From assembly GCA_900317055.1 (NCBI GenBank), contig ONFF01000029.1, positions 1 through 33,033 on the forward strand: a DNA stretch of 33,033 nucleotides, read 5' to 3'. Numbering within the stretch: the first letter of the stretch is position 1; the number at the start of each line of letters is the position of its first letter. This stretch comes from an uncultured Bacteroidales bacterium. GTDB taxonomy: Bacteria; Bacteroidota; Bacteroidia; Bacteroidales; F082. Both the position numbers and the translations under genes were made by a program. This document shows positions 25,054 through 32,906 of this stretch, piece after piece. Below the pieces are notes generated by a model. The model saw only the letters and a program-made list of their open reading frames with translations. It was not told the DNA's origin and did not search any database.

Positions 25054-26469
25054 TCATTTACCGATGCAAAACCTTGAAAAGATAGTTCCCAATACCTCAT
25101 CGGTCGTAATCTCTCCTGTGATACTTCCAAGATAATGCAATGCTTGTCGCAAGTCTTGAGAAATCAAGTCGGTATGGATATTTATTTCAAGTCCTTGTTG
25201 AACTGATTTTAGACTATCAGAGGCATGAAGCAAAGCCTCATAATGCCGAATATTGGTGACCAATGTGGCGTCGGGAGCTGCAAGAGGCTGGCTGTGTTTT
25301 AATGCATTGTAAAGGTCATTGAGGCCGAATCCATGCTTGGCGGAAAGACAAATGACCATAATGTCGTCGTTGTCGAGGTCAAGACGAAGATCCCCCAACA
25401 GGGCTTCACCTTGGTCAACAATAGTATCCACCTTATTAATACATAGTATCAGTTGCTGGATTGACAAGTCCACTTTGGATCGGATGTCATTCGCAGCCGA
25501 AAGCATTGATTCATATCCAGTTGTGGCATCCAGCATACCGATAATGACATTGGCCTCGGCGATTTTCTTGTACGACCGCTCAATGCCAATTTTTTCTATG
25601 GTTTCATCGGTATTGCGAAGTCCAGCCGTGTCGATAAAACGGTAGAGTATTCCGTTGATATTCAGTGTTTCCTCAATGGTGTCGCGGGTGGTGCCAGCAA
25701 TGTCGCTTACAATAGCGCGGTCTTCGCCTAAAAGGGCGTTAAGTAAGGTGCTTTTGCCCGTATTGGTCTGGCCAACAATTGCCACAGGGATACCATTTTT
25801 GATGGCATTGCCTAGACGAAACGAGTCTTTCAGCTTATCGACATGAGTCAGCGTTTCTTGTAGCAAAGTCTTCAGTTGGCTACGGTCAGCAAACTCAACA
25901 TCTTCTTCAGAGAAGTCTAATTCCAATTCCATCAATGATGTCATTTCCAATAATTTGGAACGCATCATTTGAAGTTCTTTGGAAAATCCGCCTTTCAGCT
26001 GGTTGATGGCAATGCGGTGAGCGGCTTCACTCTCAGAGCTGATCAAATCCGCGATAGCTTCAGCCTGTGCCAGGTCGAACTTTCGATTGACGAAGGCACG
26101 GCAGGTGAATTCTCCGGCTTCGGCCATGCGGCAACCGTGAGCAATCAACAATTGCAGGAGTTTCTGCTGAATGAATACCGAACCGTGTACACTGATTTCA
26201 GCAGAATCTTCGCCCGTGAAAGAGTGGGGGGCTTTGAAGAAGGTCACCAACACCTCGTCAAGCATCTCGCCATGGTCTACGATGTGGCCATAATAGGCTT
26301 TATTTGCGACCATTTTTCCAATATCGAAAGCCTTGCCGTTCTGCATAAACAACTGACTTACAACTGGAAAAGATGCAGATCCTGAGACGCGTACAACTGC
26401 AATAGCACCCATCCCATGTGGGGTGGCAATGGCGCAGATGGTATCGGTATTTAAGATGTTGGTTTGCAT
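25054..26469 (-). CDS. mnmE: tRNA uridine-5-carboxymethylaminomethyl GTPase MnmE
   Basis: This 471-residue protein modifies the wobble uridine of certain tRNAs together with MnmG. Visible blocks are the folate-binding N-terminal domain (DTICAIATPHGMGAIAVVRVSG; EAGEFTCRAFVNRKFDLAQAEAIADLI), the G domain (Walker A GQTNTGKSTLL, DIAGTTRD, DTAGLR, NKVD) and the terminal FCIGK with its catalytic cysteine. Walker A has Thr where most MnmE proteins have Pro. I chose the ATG at 26467-26469; an ATG 15 bases upstream (giving 476 residues) lies inside a dispersed repeat and is less likely. The sensor/phosphatase gene starts 6 bp after its stop. Confidence 0.96.
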   Translation of the reverse strand: MQTNILNTDTICAIATPHGMGAIAVVRVSGSASFPVVSQLFMQNGKAFDIGKMVANKAYYGHIVDHGEMLDEVLVTFFKAPHSFTGEDSAEISVHGSVFIQQKLLQLLIAHGCRMAEAGEFTCRAFVNRKFDLAQAEAIADLISSESEAAHRIAINQLKGGFSKELQMMRSKLLEMTSLMELELDFSEEDVEFADRSQLKTLLQETLTHVDKLKDSFRLGNAIKNGIPVAIVGQTNTGKSTLLNALLGEDRAIVSDIAGTTRDTIEETLNINGILYRFIDTAGLRNTDETIEKIGIERSYKKIAEANVIIGMLDATTGYESMLSAANDIRSKVDLSIQQLILCINKVDTIVDQGEALLGDLRLDLDNDDIMVICLSAKHGFGLNDLYNALKHSQPLAAPDATLVTNIRHYEALLHASDSLKSVQQGLEINIHTDLISQDLRQALHYLGSITGEITTDEVLGTIFSRFCIGK

Positions 26470-26479
26470 AACAAAAACC

Positions 26480-26539
26480 GGCATTTCGACAGGCTCAATG
26501 ACCTTAGCTGTAGCAGGTCCCTGAGCCTGTCGAAGGGCC
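26480..26539. repeat. Inverted pair of the CTTCGAC/GTCGAAG repeat upstream of mnmE
   Basis: Units at 26480-26503 (core TTTCGACAGGCTCAATGACC) and 26516-26539 (core CCTGAGCCTGTCGAAGGG) are inverted copies separated by 12 bases. They match about 20 of 24 positions and can form a large hairpin. It is the second occurrence of the arrangement at 5085-5154. It lies between the DUF3127 gene and mnmE and overlaps the alternative mnmE start. Confidence 0.85.
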
Positions 26540-26557
26540 GTTCAATTTAACATAATA

Positions 26558-26959
26558 TTAGAAGGGCAAGTCGTCCGTACTGTCTTCCGTAGGCGGATAG
26601 AAATCCTGTGCAGGAGCTGCGGCAGGCGGTGTCTGATGCATCATCGGTTGCTGGGCGGGTTGCGCGGGTGCTGCTGCAGGAGCAGCAGCGACACCAACGG
26701 GATCAAAACGCCACACACGCACATCCGTGTACCATTTTCCGTTGAATTCGCGCGACGAAATCTCAATCTGCGCTTTTATGGTCTGCCCAGGCGCGAATTT
26801 CTGAATCTCGTCAATTTGGTTCGTCCAACAGGTCAGACAAACGGTACGCGGATACTGTTCCTCGGTTTCGATGATGAGATCTTGCTTGCGCCATGGACCG
26901 CGGGCGCTTGTACCTTCGGTCAGATTACCGAGTCTGACCACTTTTCCAATAATTTCCAT
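26558..26959 (-). CDS. DUF3127 protein with SSB-like tail
   Basis: This 133-residue protein has an N-terminal OB-like domain of the DUF3127 family common in Bacteroidetes (MEIIGKVVRLGNLTEGTSARGPWRKQDLIIETEEQYPRTVCLTCW, then IKAQIEISSREFNGKWYTDVRVWRF; residues 1-85). A low-complexity Ala/Pro/Gln linker (about 88-120) leads to an acidic C-terminus ending DDLPF. That layout copies single-stranded DNA-binding proteins, whose DD(I/L)PF tip recruits repair and replication partners. A DNA- or RNA-binding role is therefore likely but not shown. A promoter with good -33 and -7 elements lies 80 bp upstream. Confidence 0.85.
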   Translation of the reverse strand: MEIIGKVVRLGNLTEGTSARGPWRKQDLIIETEEQYPRTVCLTCWTNQIDEIQKFAPGQTIKAQIEISSREFNGKWYTDVRVWRFDPVGVAAAPAAAPAQPAQQPMMHQTPPAAAPAQDFYPPTEDSTDDLPF

Positions 26960-27286
26960 AATATACTGTAATTTAATATTTAAGATTCAAAATTTAAAGA
27001 TTCAAATACCATCCCAACTGGGTGGTTTTGTGAAGATGCAAAGGTAATCATCATTTTGGTTTTAGCAAGCGAAAAACTGATGGAAATGGCAAATTTTGGC
27101 GTTGTTTCCGAATTTCCACTTTTTGAAAATAATCAACATTATGTTAAATAGTATATTTTGGAGTATGCCCCACTTGGACACAAAACACTTTTCTTTTGAA
27201 CACGACAACGATAATAACATAAACCAATTCTTGCTTAGTCCGCTTTTATGGATTTTCAAGGGAATGACATAAAAGCTACACATTTT
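26960..27286. other. AT-rich intergenic region (327 bp)
   Basis: This is the gap between the DUF3127 gene and the exonuclease gene, both on the - strand. It contains the DUF3127 promoter at 27039-27069. An imperfect ATTTAAGATTCAAA direct repeat lies at 26979-27005. The stretch 27070-27286 is AT-rich; a 73-codon frame on the - strand there has no coding character, and I see no hairpin terminator for the exonuclease gene. Confidence 0.6.
27039..27069 (-). promoter_or_regulatory. Bacteroidetes-type promoter for the DUF3127 gene
   Basis: On the - strand TACCTTTG (complement of 27039-27046) matches TAnnTTTG exactly, and CTTG (complement of 27066-27069) serves as the -33 element with a 19-bp spacer. 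The predicted leader is about 75 bases. Confidence 0.65.
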
Positions 27287-27865
27287 TCAAAAAATATTCA
27301 TCGCAATCACCGCACAAGCCTCCGCATCAGCCACTGCGTTATGATGATTCTTTGCCAAGTCGTAACCAAAATACTTGGCCACTGTCTGAAGCTTATGGTT
27401 TTCCAACTCTGGAACCAATTGTTGCGACCCAAGATGCGTGCAATAGAATTTGAAATTCGGGTACGGAATGTGATACAACTCATGCAAAGCCTTCAGCACC
27501 CGCTCATCAAACGAAATGCCATGTGCCACCATGGGCAAGCCTTTCACTTTGTCCTTGACCTTGTCCCATACTTCGGGAAACAACGGTGCATGATTCGTGT
27601 CCTTATAAGTTATGCCATGCACCTTGGTCGTCCAAAAGTCGTATCTATTGGGTACCGGTTTAATCAAGCTATAGTAACGCTCTGCAATTTCATCATTTCT
27701 CACGATGACTATGCCCATGCTACATGCACTCGTCACCTCACCGTTGGCTCCTTCAAAATCAATGGCGACAAATTCATGTAAATGATACTTGGGAATATAT
27801 GAAGGCCACTCGGCATCTGGCCAGTCAGCACCTTTAATTTTCTCCCTATTTCGATCAAAAATCAT
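27287..27865 (-). CDS. DnaQ-like 3'-5' exonuclease (DEDDh)
   Basis: This 192-residue protein has the catalytic set of DEDDh exonucleases: Asp36 and Glu38 in VAIDFEGAN, Asp120 in HGISFDERVL, His175 and Asp180 in NHHNAVADAEA. Family blocks SMGIVIVRNDEIAERYYSLIKP and VHGITYKDT also fit the DNA polymerase III epsilon-like group. It has no polymerase-binding or BRCT extension, so it is probably a stand-alone nuclease in repair or RNA/oligonucleotide turnover rather than the replisome proofreader. It is transcribed divergently from rubrerythrin. A -7-like TAATTTTG lies only 8 bp before the ATG, suggesting a leaderless or nearly leaderless mRNA. Confidence 0.88.
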   Translation of the reverse strand: MIFDRNREKIKGADWPDAEWPSYIPKYHLHEFVAIDFEGANGEVTSACSMGIVIVRNDEIAERYYSLIKPVPNRYDFWTTKVHGITYKDTNHAPLFPEVWDKVKDKVKGLPMVAHGISFDERVLKALHELYHIPYPNFKFYCTHLGSQQLVPELENHKLQTVAKYFGYDLAKNHHNAVADAEACAVIAMNIF

Positions 27866-27873
27866 AGCGGTTG

Positions 27874-27881
27874 CAAAATTA
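27874..27881 (-). promoter_or_regulatory. Candidate -7 element for the exonuclease gene
   Basis: The complement reads TAATTTTG, matching TAnnTTTG. It ends 8 bp before the start codon, so the transcript would start at or next to the ATG. I found no clear -33 TTTG at the usual distance. Confidence 0.4.
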
Positions 27882-27886
27882 CGGAA

Positions 27887-27922
27887 TTTGTGCGGCTTTT
27901 CAGAAAAATAATGTTACCTTTG
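27887..27922 (+). promoter_or_regulatory. Candidate promoter for the rubrerythrin operon
   Basis: TACCTTTG at 27915-27922 is an exact TAnnTTTG match. TTTG at 27887-27890 is the nearest -33 candidate, but the 24-bp spacer is longer than the usual 19-21. An imperfect inverted repeat GTAGG/CCTAC (27932-27947) lies just downstream in the roughly 80-base leader and could be an operator. Confidence 0.5.
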
Positions 27923-28007
27923 CCACGAAAAGTAGGTTAACCCCTACCCTTTCATAACATTGAATATTTTATAACTAACTCATAATCAATTAATAAACTA
28001 TTCTATC

Positions 28008-28547
28008 ATGGAATTAAAAGGCTCAAAAACCGAAGCCAACTTGATGGCTGCATTCGCTGGCGAATCACAAGCCCGCAACAAGTACACTTATTACGCCTCC
28101 AAAGCCCGCAAGGAAGGCTACAACCAAATCGCCGACCTTTTCGAAGAGACTGCCCATAATGAGCAGGAACATGCCAAGATTTGGTTCAAACTCTTGCACG
28201 ACGGCGAGGTGCCCGACACCAAAACCAACCTGAAAGATGCCGCCGATGGCGAAAACTACGAGTGGACCGACATGTATGCCGGCATGGCCAAGACGGCTCG
28301 CGAGGAAGGTTTCACCAAGATCGCCGTACTCTTCGAACTGGTGGCCAAAATCGAGAAGGAACATGAAGAGCGTTATCGCAAGCTCCTAAAGAACATTGAG
28401 GATGGCCTGGTGTTCTCACGCGAAGGCGACATGGTGTGGCAATGCTCCAACTGCGGTCATATTGTCATCGGCAAGAAGGCTCCTCAAATCTGCCCCGTGT
28501 GCAACCATCCACAGTCCTACTTCCAAATCAAGGCTGAAAACTATTAA
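28008..28547 (+). CDS. rbr: Rubrerythrin
   Basis: This 179-residue protein has a ferritin-like diiron domain (residues 1-135) with two ExxH iron ligands (Glu52/His55 in NEQEHA and Glu116/His119 in IEKEHEE) plus further glutamates such as Glu19. A rubredoxin domain follows with cysteines 146, 149, 162 and 165. It reduces hydrogen peroxide in anaerobes using electrons passed by rubredoxin. It heads a set of oxygen-defence genes and is preceded by its own promoter. Confidence 0.96.
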   Translation: MELKGSKTEANLMAAFAGESQARNKYTYYASKARKEGYNQIADLFEETAHNEQEHAKIWFKLLHDGEVPDTKTNLKDAADGENYEWTDMYAGMAKTAREEGFTKIAVLFELVAKIEKEHEERYRKLLKNIEDGLVFSREGDMVWQCSNCGHIVIGKKAPQICPVCNHPQSYFQIKAENY

Positions 28548-28575
28548 TCCATTATTAATCAAATATTTATTTAAA

Positions 28576-28737
28576 ATGAAAAAGTACGTTTGCGACGTCT
28601 GCGGTTACATTTACGACCCAGAGAAAGGCGATCCCGATAGCGGCATCGCTCCCGGCACTCCCTTTGAAGCCATCCCTGACAATTGGAAATGCCCATTATG
28701 CGGCATCGGCAAGGACAGCTTCTCTGTCATGGAATAA
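28576..28737 (+). CDS. rub: Rubredoxin
   Basis: This 53-residue protein is a complete rubredoxin: Cys6 and Cys9 ([12 protein letters not shown]) and Cys39 and Cys42 ([10 protein letters not shown]) bind one iron, with the conserved [12 protein letters not shown] between. It carries electrons to rubrerythrin and to flavodiiron protein. It starts 28 bp after rubrerythrin and is followed by a GTAGAGACG hairpin with a T-run. Confidence 0.96.
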   Translation: MKKYVCDVCGYIYDPEKGDPDSGIAPGTPFEAIPDNWKCPLCGIGKDSFSVME

Positions 28738-28748
28738 TTCATTATGTT

Positions 28749-28785
28749 TGTAGAGACGCGATTTGATCGCGTCTCTACATTTTTT
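28749..28785 (+). repeat. GTAGAGACG hairpin with T-run (possible terminator)
   Basis: Arms 28749-28762 (TGTAGAGACGCGAT) and 28766-28779 form a perfect 14-bp stem with a 3-base loop, followed by TTTTTT. It could terminate transcription after rubredoxin. The arms are the same dispersed-repeat sequence as at 29425-29454, so it is also a repeat copy. The next gene starts 18 bp later. Confidence 0.85.
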
Positions 28786-28802
28786 AAAGGATTGAATAAC
28801 AA

Positions 28803-29423
28803 ATGGATACCAAAGCATTATTCAATATCGGCTACGGCCTCTATGTGCTGACCACCAATTACGACAACATCGACAACGGCTGTATTGTGAACACGGTGAT
28901 TCAAGTCACGAGCAACCCTTTACAGGTTGCTGTGACGGTCAACAAGGGCAACTATACGCACGACCTCATCAAGGACTCTTGTGTGTTCAATGTCAGCATG
29001 CTGACCAACGAGACACCCATGAAGGTCTTTGAGCATTTCGGATTCCAGTCGGGGCGCAAGGTGAAAAAGTTCGCCGATTGCGAAGCTGAACATCGTGCCG
29101 TCAACCATGTGCTCTACATCCCGAAATACACCAATGCCTACCTGGCCTGCCGTGTCACCAAGAGTATCGACTTTGGCACGCACACCATGTTCATAGCAGA
29201 TGTACTCGATGCCCAAGTGTTGTCCGACAAGCCCTCGGTGACCTACGACTACTATCAAAAGAACATCAAGCCCAAACCGCAGCCAGCCGAGAAGCCCAAG
29301 GACGGCAAACGCCGCTGGGTCTGCAAGGTCTGCGGCTATGTATATGAGGGTGATTCCCTCCCACCCGATTTCGAATGCCCGTTGTGCAAACATGGCGTTG
29401 AGGATTTTGAGGAGGTTTTTTAG
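28803..29423 (+). CDS. Flavin reductase-rubredoxin fusion (high-molecular-weight rubredoxin)
   Basis: This 206-residue protein has an N-terminal FMN-binding flavin reductase-like domain (about 1-150: MDTKALFNIGYGLYVLTTN, NTVIQVTSNPLQVAVTVNKGNYTHDLI, VFNVSMLTNETPMKVFEHFGFQSGRKVKKF). A Pro/Lys linker (about 155-170) leads to a C-terminal rubredoxin domain with Cys174, Cys177, Cys192 and Cys195. Such fusions (Hrb in Moorella) pass electrons from NAD(P)H to flavodiiron proteins. The FprA gene follows directly, so that role is very likely here. Confidence 0.92.
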   Translation: MDTKALFNIGYGLYVLTTNYDNIDNGCIVNTVIQVTSNPLQVAVTVNKGNYTHDLIKDSCVFNVSMLTNETPMKVFEHFGFQSGRKVKKFADCEAEHRAVNHVLYIPKYTNAYLACRVTKSIDFGTHTMFIADVLDAQVLSDKPSVTYDYYQKNIKPKPQPAEKPKDGKRRWVCKVCGYVYEGDSLPPDFECPLCKHGVEDFEEVF

Positions 29424-29424
29424 C

Positions 29425-29454
29425 TGTAGAGACGGTGTGCACACCGTCTCTACA
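29425..29454. repeat. Perfect 30-bp GTAGAGACG palindrome
   Basis: The sequence is TGTAGAGACG, then GTGTGCACAC, then CGTCTCTACA, a perfect palindrome right after the Hrb stop codon and 19 bp before FprA. The arms equal those of the hairpin at 28749-28779, but the centre differs. There is no T-run on the + side. Confidence 0.88.
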
Positions 29455-29473
29455 AAACAAAACAGATTCAATT

Positions 29474-30664
29474 ATGCAACAAATACAATTAACCGAAAAC
29501 ATCTATTATGTCGGTGTCAACGACCGTCACACCGATAAATTTGAAAACCACATGGAGCTGCCTAATGGTGTCTCCTACAATTCTTATCTCATCGTCGATG
29601 AGAAGGTCGCCTTGATTGACCCCGTAGAAGCCAACTTCCTTGAGGAATACCTCTTCAAGGTGAAGTCGGTGCTGCAAGGCCGCAAAGTCGACTACCTTAT
29701 TATTAATCACGACGAGCCCGACCACAGCAGCACCGTGGCCGCTGTGCTTCGCGAATATCCCGAAGTGCAGATAGTCGGAAACGCCAAGACTTTTGCTCCT
29801 TTGGAGGCTTTCTATGGCCCCATTGAAAACAAGAAGGTTATGGCCGAAGGTGAGACTTTAAGCCTCGGTAGCCACACCTTACAGTTCTTCATGGTGCCTA
29901 TGGTGCACTGGCCAGAGTCGATGGTGACCTACGAGCAAAGCAGCAAGATTGTCTTCAGCAACGATGCCTTTGGTGGCTTTGGTGCTCTCAATGGCGGCAT
30001 CTTCGACGATCAAGTCAACCTTACTTTCTATGAGGACGAGATGCGTCGCTACTATGCCAATATCGTTGGCAAGGTTGCCATGCAGGCCTTGAAAGCCATC
30101 GAGAAGCTCAGTGCCTTGGAGATTAAGATGATTGCCCCTTCACATGGTCTTGTGTGGCGTAGCAACTTGGCTTGGGTCATCGGCAAATACACCCAATGGA
30201 GTAAACAGGAGTCGGAAGAAGGCGTGGTCGTCGTCTACGGTTCGATGCATGGCAACACAGCTCGAATGGCCGAAATTGTGGCTCGTGGCGCCGCCGAAGC
30301 TGGCATTAAGGAAGTGAAGGTCTACGATGTGGCTAAGACCGAGGTGTCATTCATCATGAGCGACATCTGGAAATACAAAGGTGTCATTATCGGTGCCTGT
30401 GCCCATTATGCCAACATGTTCCCAGACATGACACTGTTAGTGCACGAAATCAACGAGTTCAAGCCGAAGGACAAGTGCTACGGCATTTTCGGCGGCATGA
30501 GTTGGAGCGGCGGCGGTGTGAAGACCCTCGCTAAATATGCTGAGGAAGGCAAATGGGCTCTTGTGACAGACAATGTCGAAGTGAAGGGCGCACCTATCCG
30601 TGAAGAGGATTGGGACAAACTCTACTCCTTAGGCAAAGCCGTTGCAGAGGCTGTGAAAGCCTGA
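29474..30664 (+). CDS. fprA: FprA-type flavodiiron protein
   Basis: This 396-residue A-type flavoprotein reduces oxygen (or nitric oxide) to water. The N-terminal metallo-beta-lactamase-like domain carries every diiron ligand: His79, Glu81, Asp83 and His84 in NHDEPDHSS, His145 in VPMVHWPESM, Asp164 in FSNDAFGG and His224 in PSHGLVW. The C-terminal flavodoxin domain starts about residue 250 (VVVVYGSMHGNTARMAEIVARG) and contains FGGMSWSGGGV. I chose ATG 29474; an ATG at 29435 would fall in the palindromic repeat and lacks family homology. Together with Hrb, rubredoxin and rubrerythrin it completes an oxygen- and peroxide-scavenging chain. Confidence 0.95.
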   Translation: MQQIQLTENIYYVGVNDRHTDKFENHMELPNGVSYNSYLIVDEKVALIDPVEANFLEEYLFKVKSVLQGRKVDYLIINHDEPDHSSTVAAVLREYPEVQIVGNAKTFAPLEAFYGPIENKKVMAEGETLSLGSHTLQFFMVPMVHWPESMVTYEQSSKIVFSNDAFGGFGALNGGIFDDQVNLTFYEDEMRRYYANIVGKVAMQALKAIEKLSALEIKMIAPSHGLVWRSNLAWVIGKYTQWSKQESEEGVVVVYGSMHGNTARMAEIVARGAAEAGIKEVKVYDVAKTEVSFIMSDIWKYKGVIIGACAHYANMFPDMTLLVHEINEFKPKDKCYGIFGGMSWSGGGVKTLAKYAEEGKWALVTDNVEVKGAPIREEDWDKLYSLGKAVAEAVKA

Positions 30665-30725
30665 CCTCTACCCTATTGTTTTTGAATTACCATTCACTTA
30701 TTCAATAACTTAAAACTGATTAATT

Positions 30726-31130
30726 ATGATCAAGAAAGCATTCAAAGTGTTGACAGTGTGCCTTTTGCTAGCATTCATGTCATCGTGCCAAACACAGACA
30801 CAGGAACAAAAGGTCATCAGCAAGATGCAAGCCCTTGCAGAGCGTGTTGAAAACAACAAAGAGACCTACAGCGATGCTGAGTGGGACAAGGTTATCAATG
30901 AATTCAATGCGCTCCAACAGCAAGCCAAGGAATGCGAGTTCTCAAAGGAACAGCTCAAAGACCTGGCCAAGGTTGAAGCTGAGCTGACCGCAGCCATCGC
31001 CAAACAAGGTGCCAAGAGGGTCGGCAGTGACATCAAGGATGCCATCGACGAAGGCAAAGAAATGCTCAATGGTGTCATTGACGGAATCAAGGAAGGCATT
31101 GGTAGTGGTGAGGAGGCAACAGAAAAGTAA
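30726..31130 (+). CDS. Predicted lipoprotein with helical domain
   Basis: This 134-residue protein has a lipoprotein signal (MIKKAFKVLTVCLLLAFMSSC, lipidated Cys21). The mature part is helical and charged: EQKVISKMQALAERVENNKETYSDAEWDKVINEFNALQQQAKECEFSKEQLKDLAKVEAEL. The pattern YSDAEWDKV..EFNALQQ occurs in small Bacteroidales lipoproteins (DUF6565-like, from memory). The tail has an amphipathic repeat (DAIDEGKEMLNGVIDGIKEGIGSGEE). The function is unknown. It lies 61 bp after fprA and ends before a shared terminator. Confidence 0.75.
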   Translation: MIKKAFKVLTVCLLLAFMSSCQTQTQEQKVISKMQALAERVENNKETYSDAEWDKVINEFNALQQQAKECEFSKEQLKDLAKVEAELTAAIAKQGAKRVGSDIKDAIDEGKEMLNGVIDGIKEGIGSGEEATEK

Positions 31131-31146
31131 GCTTCTCTTCTACCCT

Positions 31147-31190
31147 AAACAAAAAAAAATCCCCATCTTTCGATGAGGATTTTTTTGTTT
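31147..31190. terminator. Bidirectional terminator, convergent genes
   Basis: A-rich arm 31147-31162 and T-rich arm 31177-31190 pair (AAAC..AATCC with GGATT..GTTT), extended by CATC/GATG in the middle. With A- and T-runs on both sides it serves the lipoprotein gene on + and the secreted-protein gene on -. Confidence 0.8.
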
Positions 31191-31204
31191 AAGTTCGTGG
31201 TTCT

Positions 31205-32809
31205 TTATTCAACCACAATCTTCTGAACCTTCACATCGTTGTTATTGATGAGACGGAGCATGTAGACACCAGGAGCAGCATCGATGCGCTTGCTGACGCT
31301 ACCGCTGATTTCTTCGTTGCTCAAGATACGACCATTGACGTCGATTACTTGCAGAACGGCATCACCTTCATTGTTGATGATCCAGTTGCCATTGTTGCAG
31401 AAGCTGAAGCTAATTCCGCTATTGCTGCTGAACAATTCTTTGAACTGACTGGACTTTTTGAACACCAATTCGAAACGACCAGGTTTACCATTTGTCTTGG
31501 CTTCAAATTTGTAAACTGGATCTTGGAGCAAGTCGAAATCCAAACCAGCTTCGTGATCGACAAGGTGCAAGTATTTCATATTGCTAAGATTCTCAACCGA
31601 AACATTGATGAAGTACACACCATCTTGAGCAGGCTCGAAGTTGACAGGGAGTCTGCCTGAGTTGCTGCTACGCACTACGGCGAAGTCTTTGTTATCTTTG
31701 GGGATATACAACTTGGTGTTGTTCTGGTTCAGCATGAACTTAGGCAATGTGCCGCCTTGACCGAAACGAACGATGGCACGGTCAATGACATTGCCTTGGT
31801 CTTGAGTGACATTGAGAACAATCTGGCCCTTGCCTAAGTTAGCATTGGTCGTGCTGAAAGTCACATATTCTCCGTTCTCTGCTGCAACGACGAAAATTCC
31901 TTCCAGGGCACCAATTTCATTGCTTTCGGGAGTAATGACTTCAGTACCATCTGATTTCATCACATAGAACTCAGTACGGTCGATATATGCCGTCTCAGCA
32001 AAGGGGTTACCCACAAGGTTCCAACCTTGGAAATCAACAGTCTCATCATCGGTCTTGGTCAACTGGACTCTACCATCACCATTGTAACGAGGGCCGACGA
32101 AAGTCAATGTAACATCTTCACTATTGGCATAGAGGTAACCTTTACCAGGGACAAGGTTGAATCCAGGGTTAGTGGAACCCTCACCGGGTTTGTAGTTGAT
32201 CCATTCCAAATCTTTGGTTTGGTCGAAATAATAAAGATCGTAGTTGTTAGAAGTCATGCTTAACACAGCCTCAGGGCTTTCCTCCTGATTGAGTGGAGAA
32301 GTGATGAGGTACCAACCACCATCCGCAGAATAACCCTCGATTTCCTTCGTAGTTGTTGTGAAGAAGGAAATAATGGGCATCACATTGAAATCCCAGCTGC
32401 TATGCGGTTCTTGAGTTAGAATATCCTCAGTGCATGTGAAATAGTCGTACAAAATTCCCGTGTTGTGGTCATACAGCTTGAAATGAACAGGTAGTTTTCC
32501 CTCATTTGGACTGTAAGTCGGATTGTAATAAATATCAACAGCCACGCATGGGTATTCATCACCACTATAATATTTCATAAAGCCGTGACCACGATAATCT
32601 TCATTTTCTCCTTCACCAACAAATGCACCTACTTCATAGTAAGAGTAGTTATCTTGAGTAGTAATGAGGTGGTTGTCAAGGCGTACCATGGCAACGACAG
32701 GATCGTAATCCTCAAATACACCAATTCCCAAGTCAGGCCAAATGGCATCTTGGGCGAAAACCGAACCGCATATTGCAAATGCGGCAATTAAAAATAATAC
32801 TTTTTTCAT
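31205..32809 (-). CDS. Secreted protein with T9SS type A C-terminal sorting domain
   Basis: This 534-residue protein has a signal peptide (MKKVLFLIAAFAICGSVFAQ). The N-terminal third (about 20-150) is beta-rich with VGAFVGEGENEDYRGHGFM. The middle (about 160-330) has the GWYLITSPL...LVPGKGYLYAN...GWNLVGNPFAETAYI pattern that is frequent in surface proteins of this group. The last 75 or so residues (NEGDAVLQVIDVNGRILSNEEISGSVSKRIDAAPGVYMLRLINNNDVKVQKIVVE) are a type A T9SS sorting tail, with the conserved NG and PGVYMLRL elements. It should be exported by SecYEG then T9SS and anchored or released at the surface. Its substrate is unknown. A -7 element lies 38 bp upstream. Confidence 0.9.
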   Translation of the reverse strand: MKKVLFLIAAFAICGSVFAQDAIWPDLGIGVFEDYDPVVAMVRLDNHLITTQDNYSYYEVGAFVGEGENEDYRGHGFMKYYSGDEYPCVAVDIYYNPTYSPNEGKLPVHFKLYDHNTGILYDYFTCTEDILTQEPHSSWDFNVMPIISFFTTTTKEIEGYSADGGWYLITSPLNQEESPEAVLSMTSNNYDLYYFDQTKDLEWINYKPGEGSTNPGFNLVPGKGYLYANSEDVTLTFVGPRYNGDGRVQLTKTDDETVDFQGWNLVGNPFAETAYIDRTEFYVMKSDGTEVITPESNEIGALEGIFVVAAENGEYVTFSTTNANLGKGQIVLNVTQDQGNVIDRAIVRFGQGGTLPKFMLNQNNTKLYIPKDNKDFAVVRSSNSGRLPVNFEPAQDGVYFINVSVENLSNMKYLHLVDHEAGLDFDLLQDPVYKFEAKTNGKPGRFELVFKKSSQFKELFSSNSGISFSFCNNGNWIINNEGDAVLQVIDVNGRILSNEEISGSVSKRIDAAPGVYMLRLINNNDVKVQKIVVE

Positions 32810-32847
32810 CTTTGTAATGTAATTTTGTGTGATTTAAATTGTTGCTG

Positions 32848-32855
32848 CAAAAGTA
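32848..32855 (-). promoter_or_regulatory. Candidate -7 element for the T9SS-tail protein
   Basis: The complement reads TACTTTTG, an exact TAnnTTTG match, 38 bp before the start codon. No good -33 TTTG is seen at 19-21 bp upstream. Confidence 0.45.
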
Positions 32856-32906
32856 TGAAAAACTTTTTTACGATGTCTTTTTTTTCTTTTCTTTTGCGTA
32901 TTTGGT

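Noticed and set aside
26470-26484. Upstream ATG at 26484 as the mnmE start
   Set aside because: It lies within a dispersed repeat and adds five residues not expected in MnmE; the ATG at 26469 is preferred.
27062-27283. 73-codon - strand frame in the AT-rich gap
   Set aside because: Low-complexity, Phe/Lys-rich translation with no start signal or motif; treated as chance.
29435-29473. Upstream ATG at 29435 as the fprA start
   Set aside because: It falls inside the 30-bp palindrome; using 29474 puts the diiron ligands at the positions usual for the family (79, 81, 83, 84).
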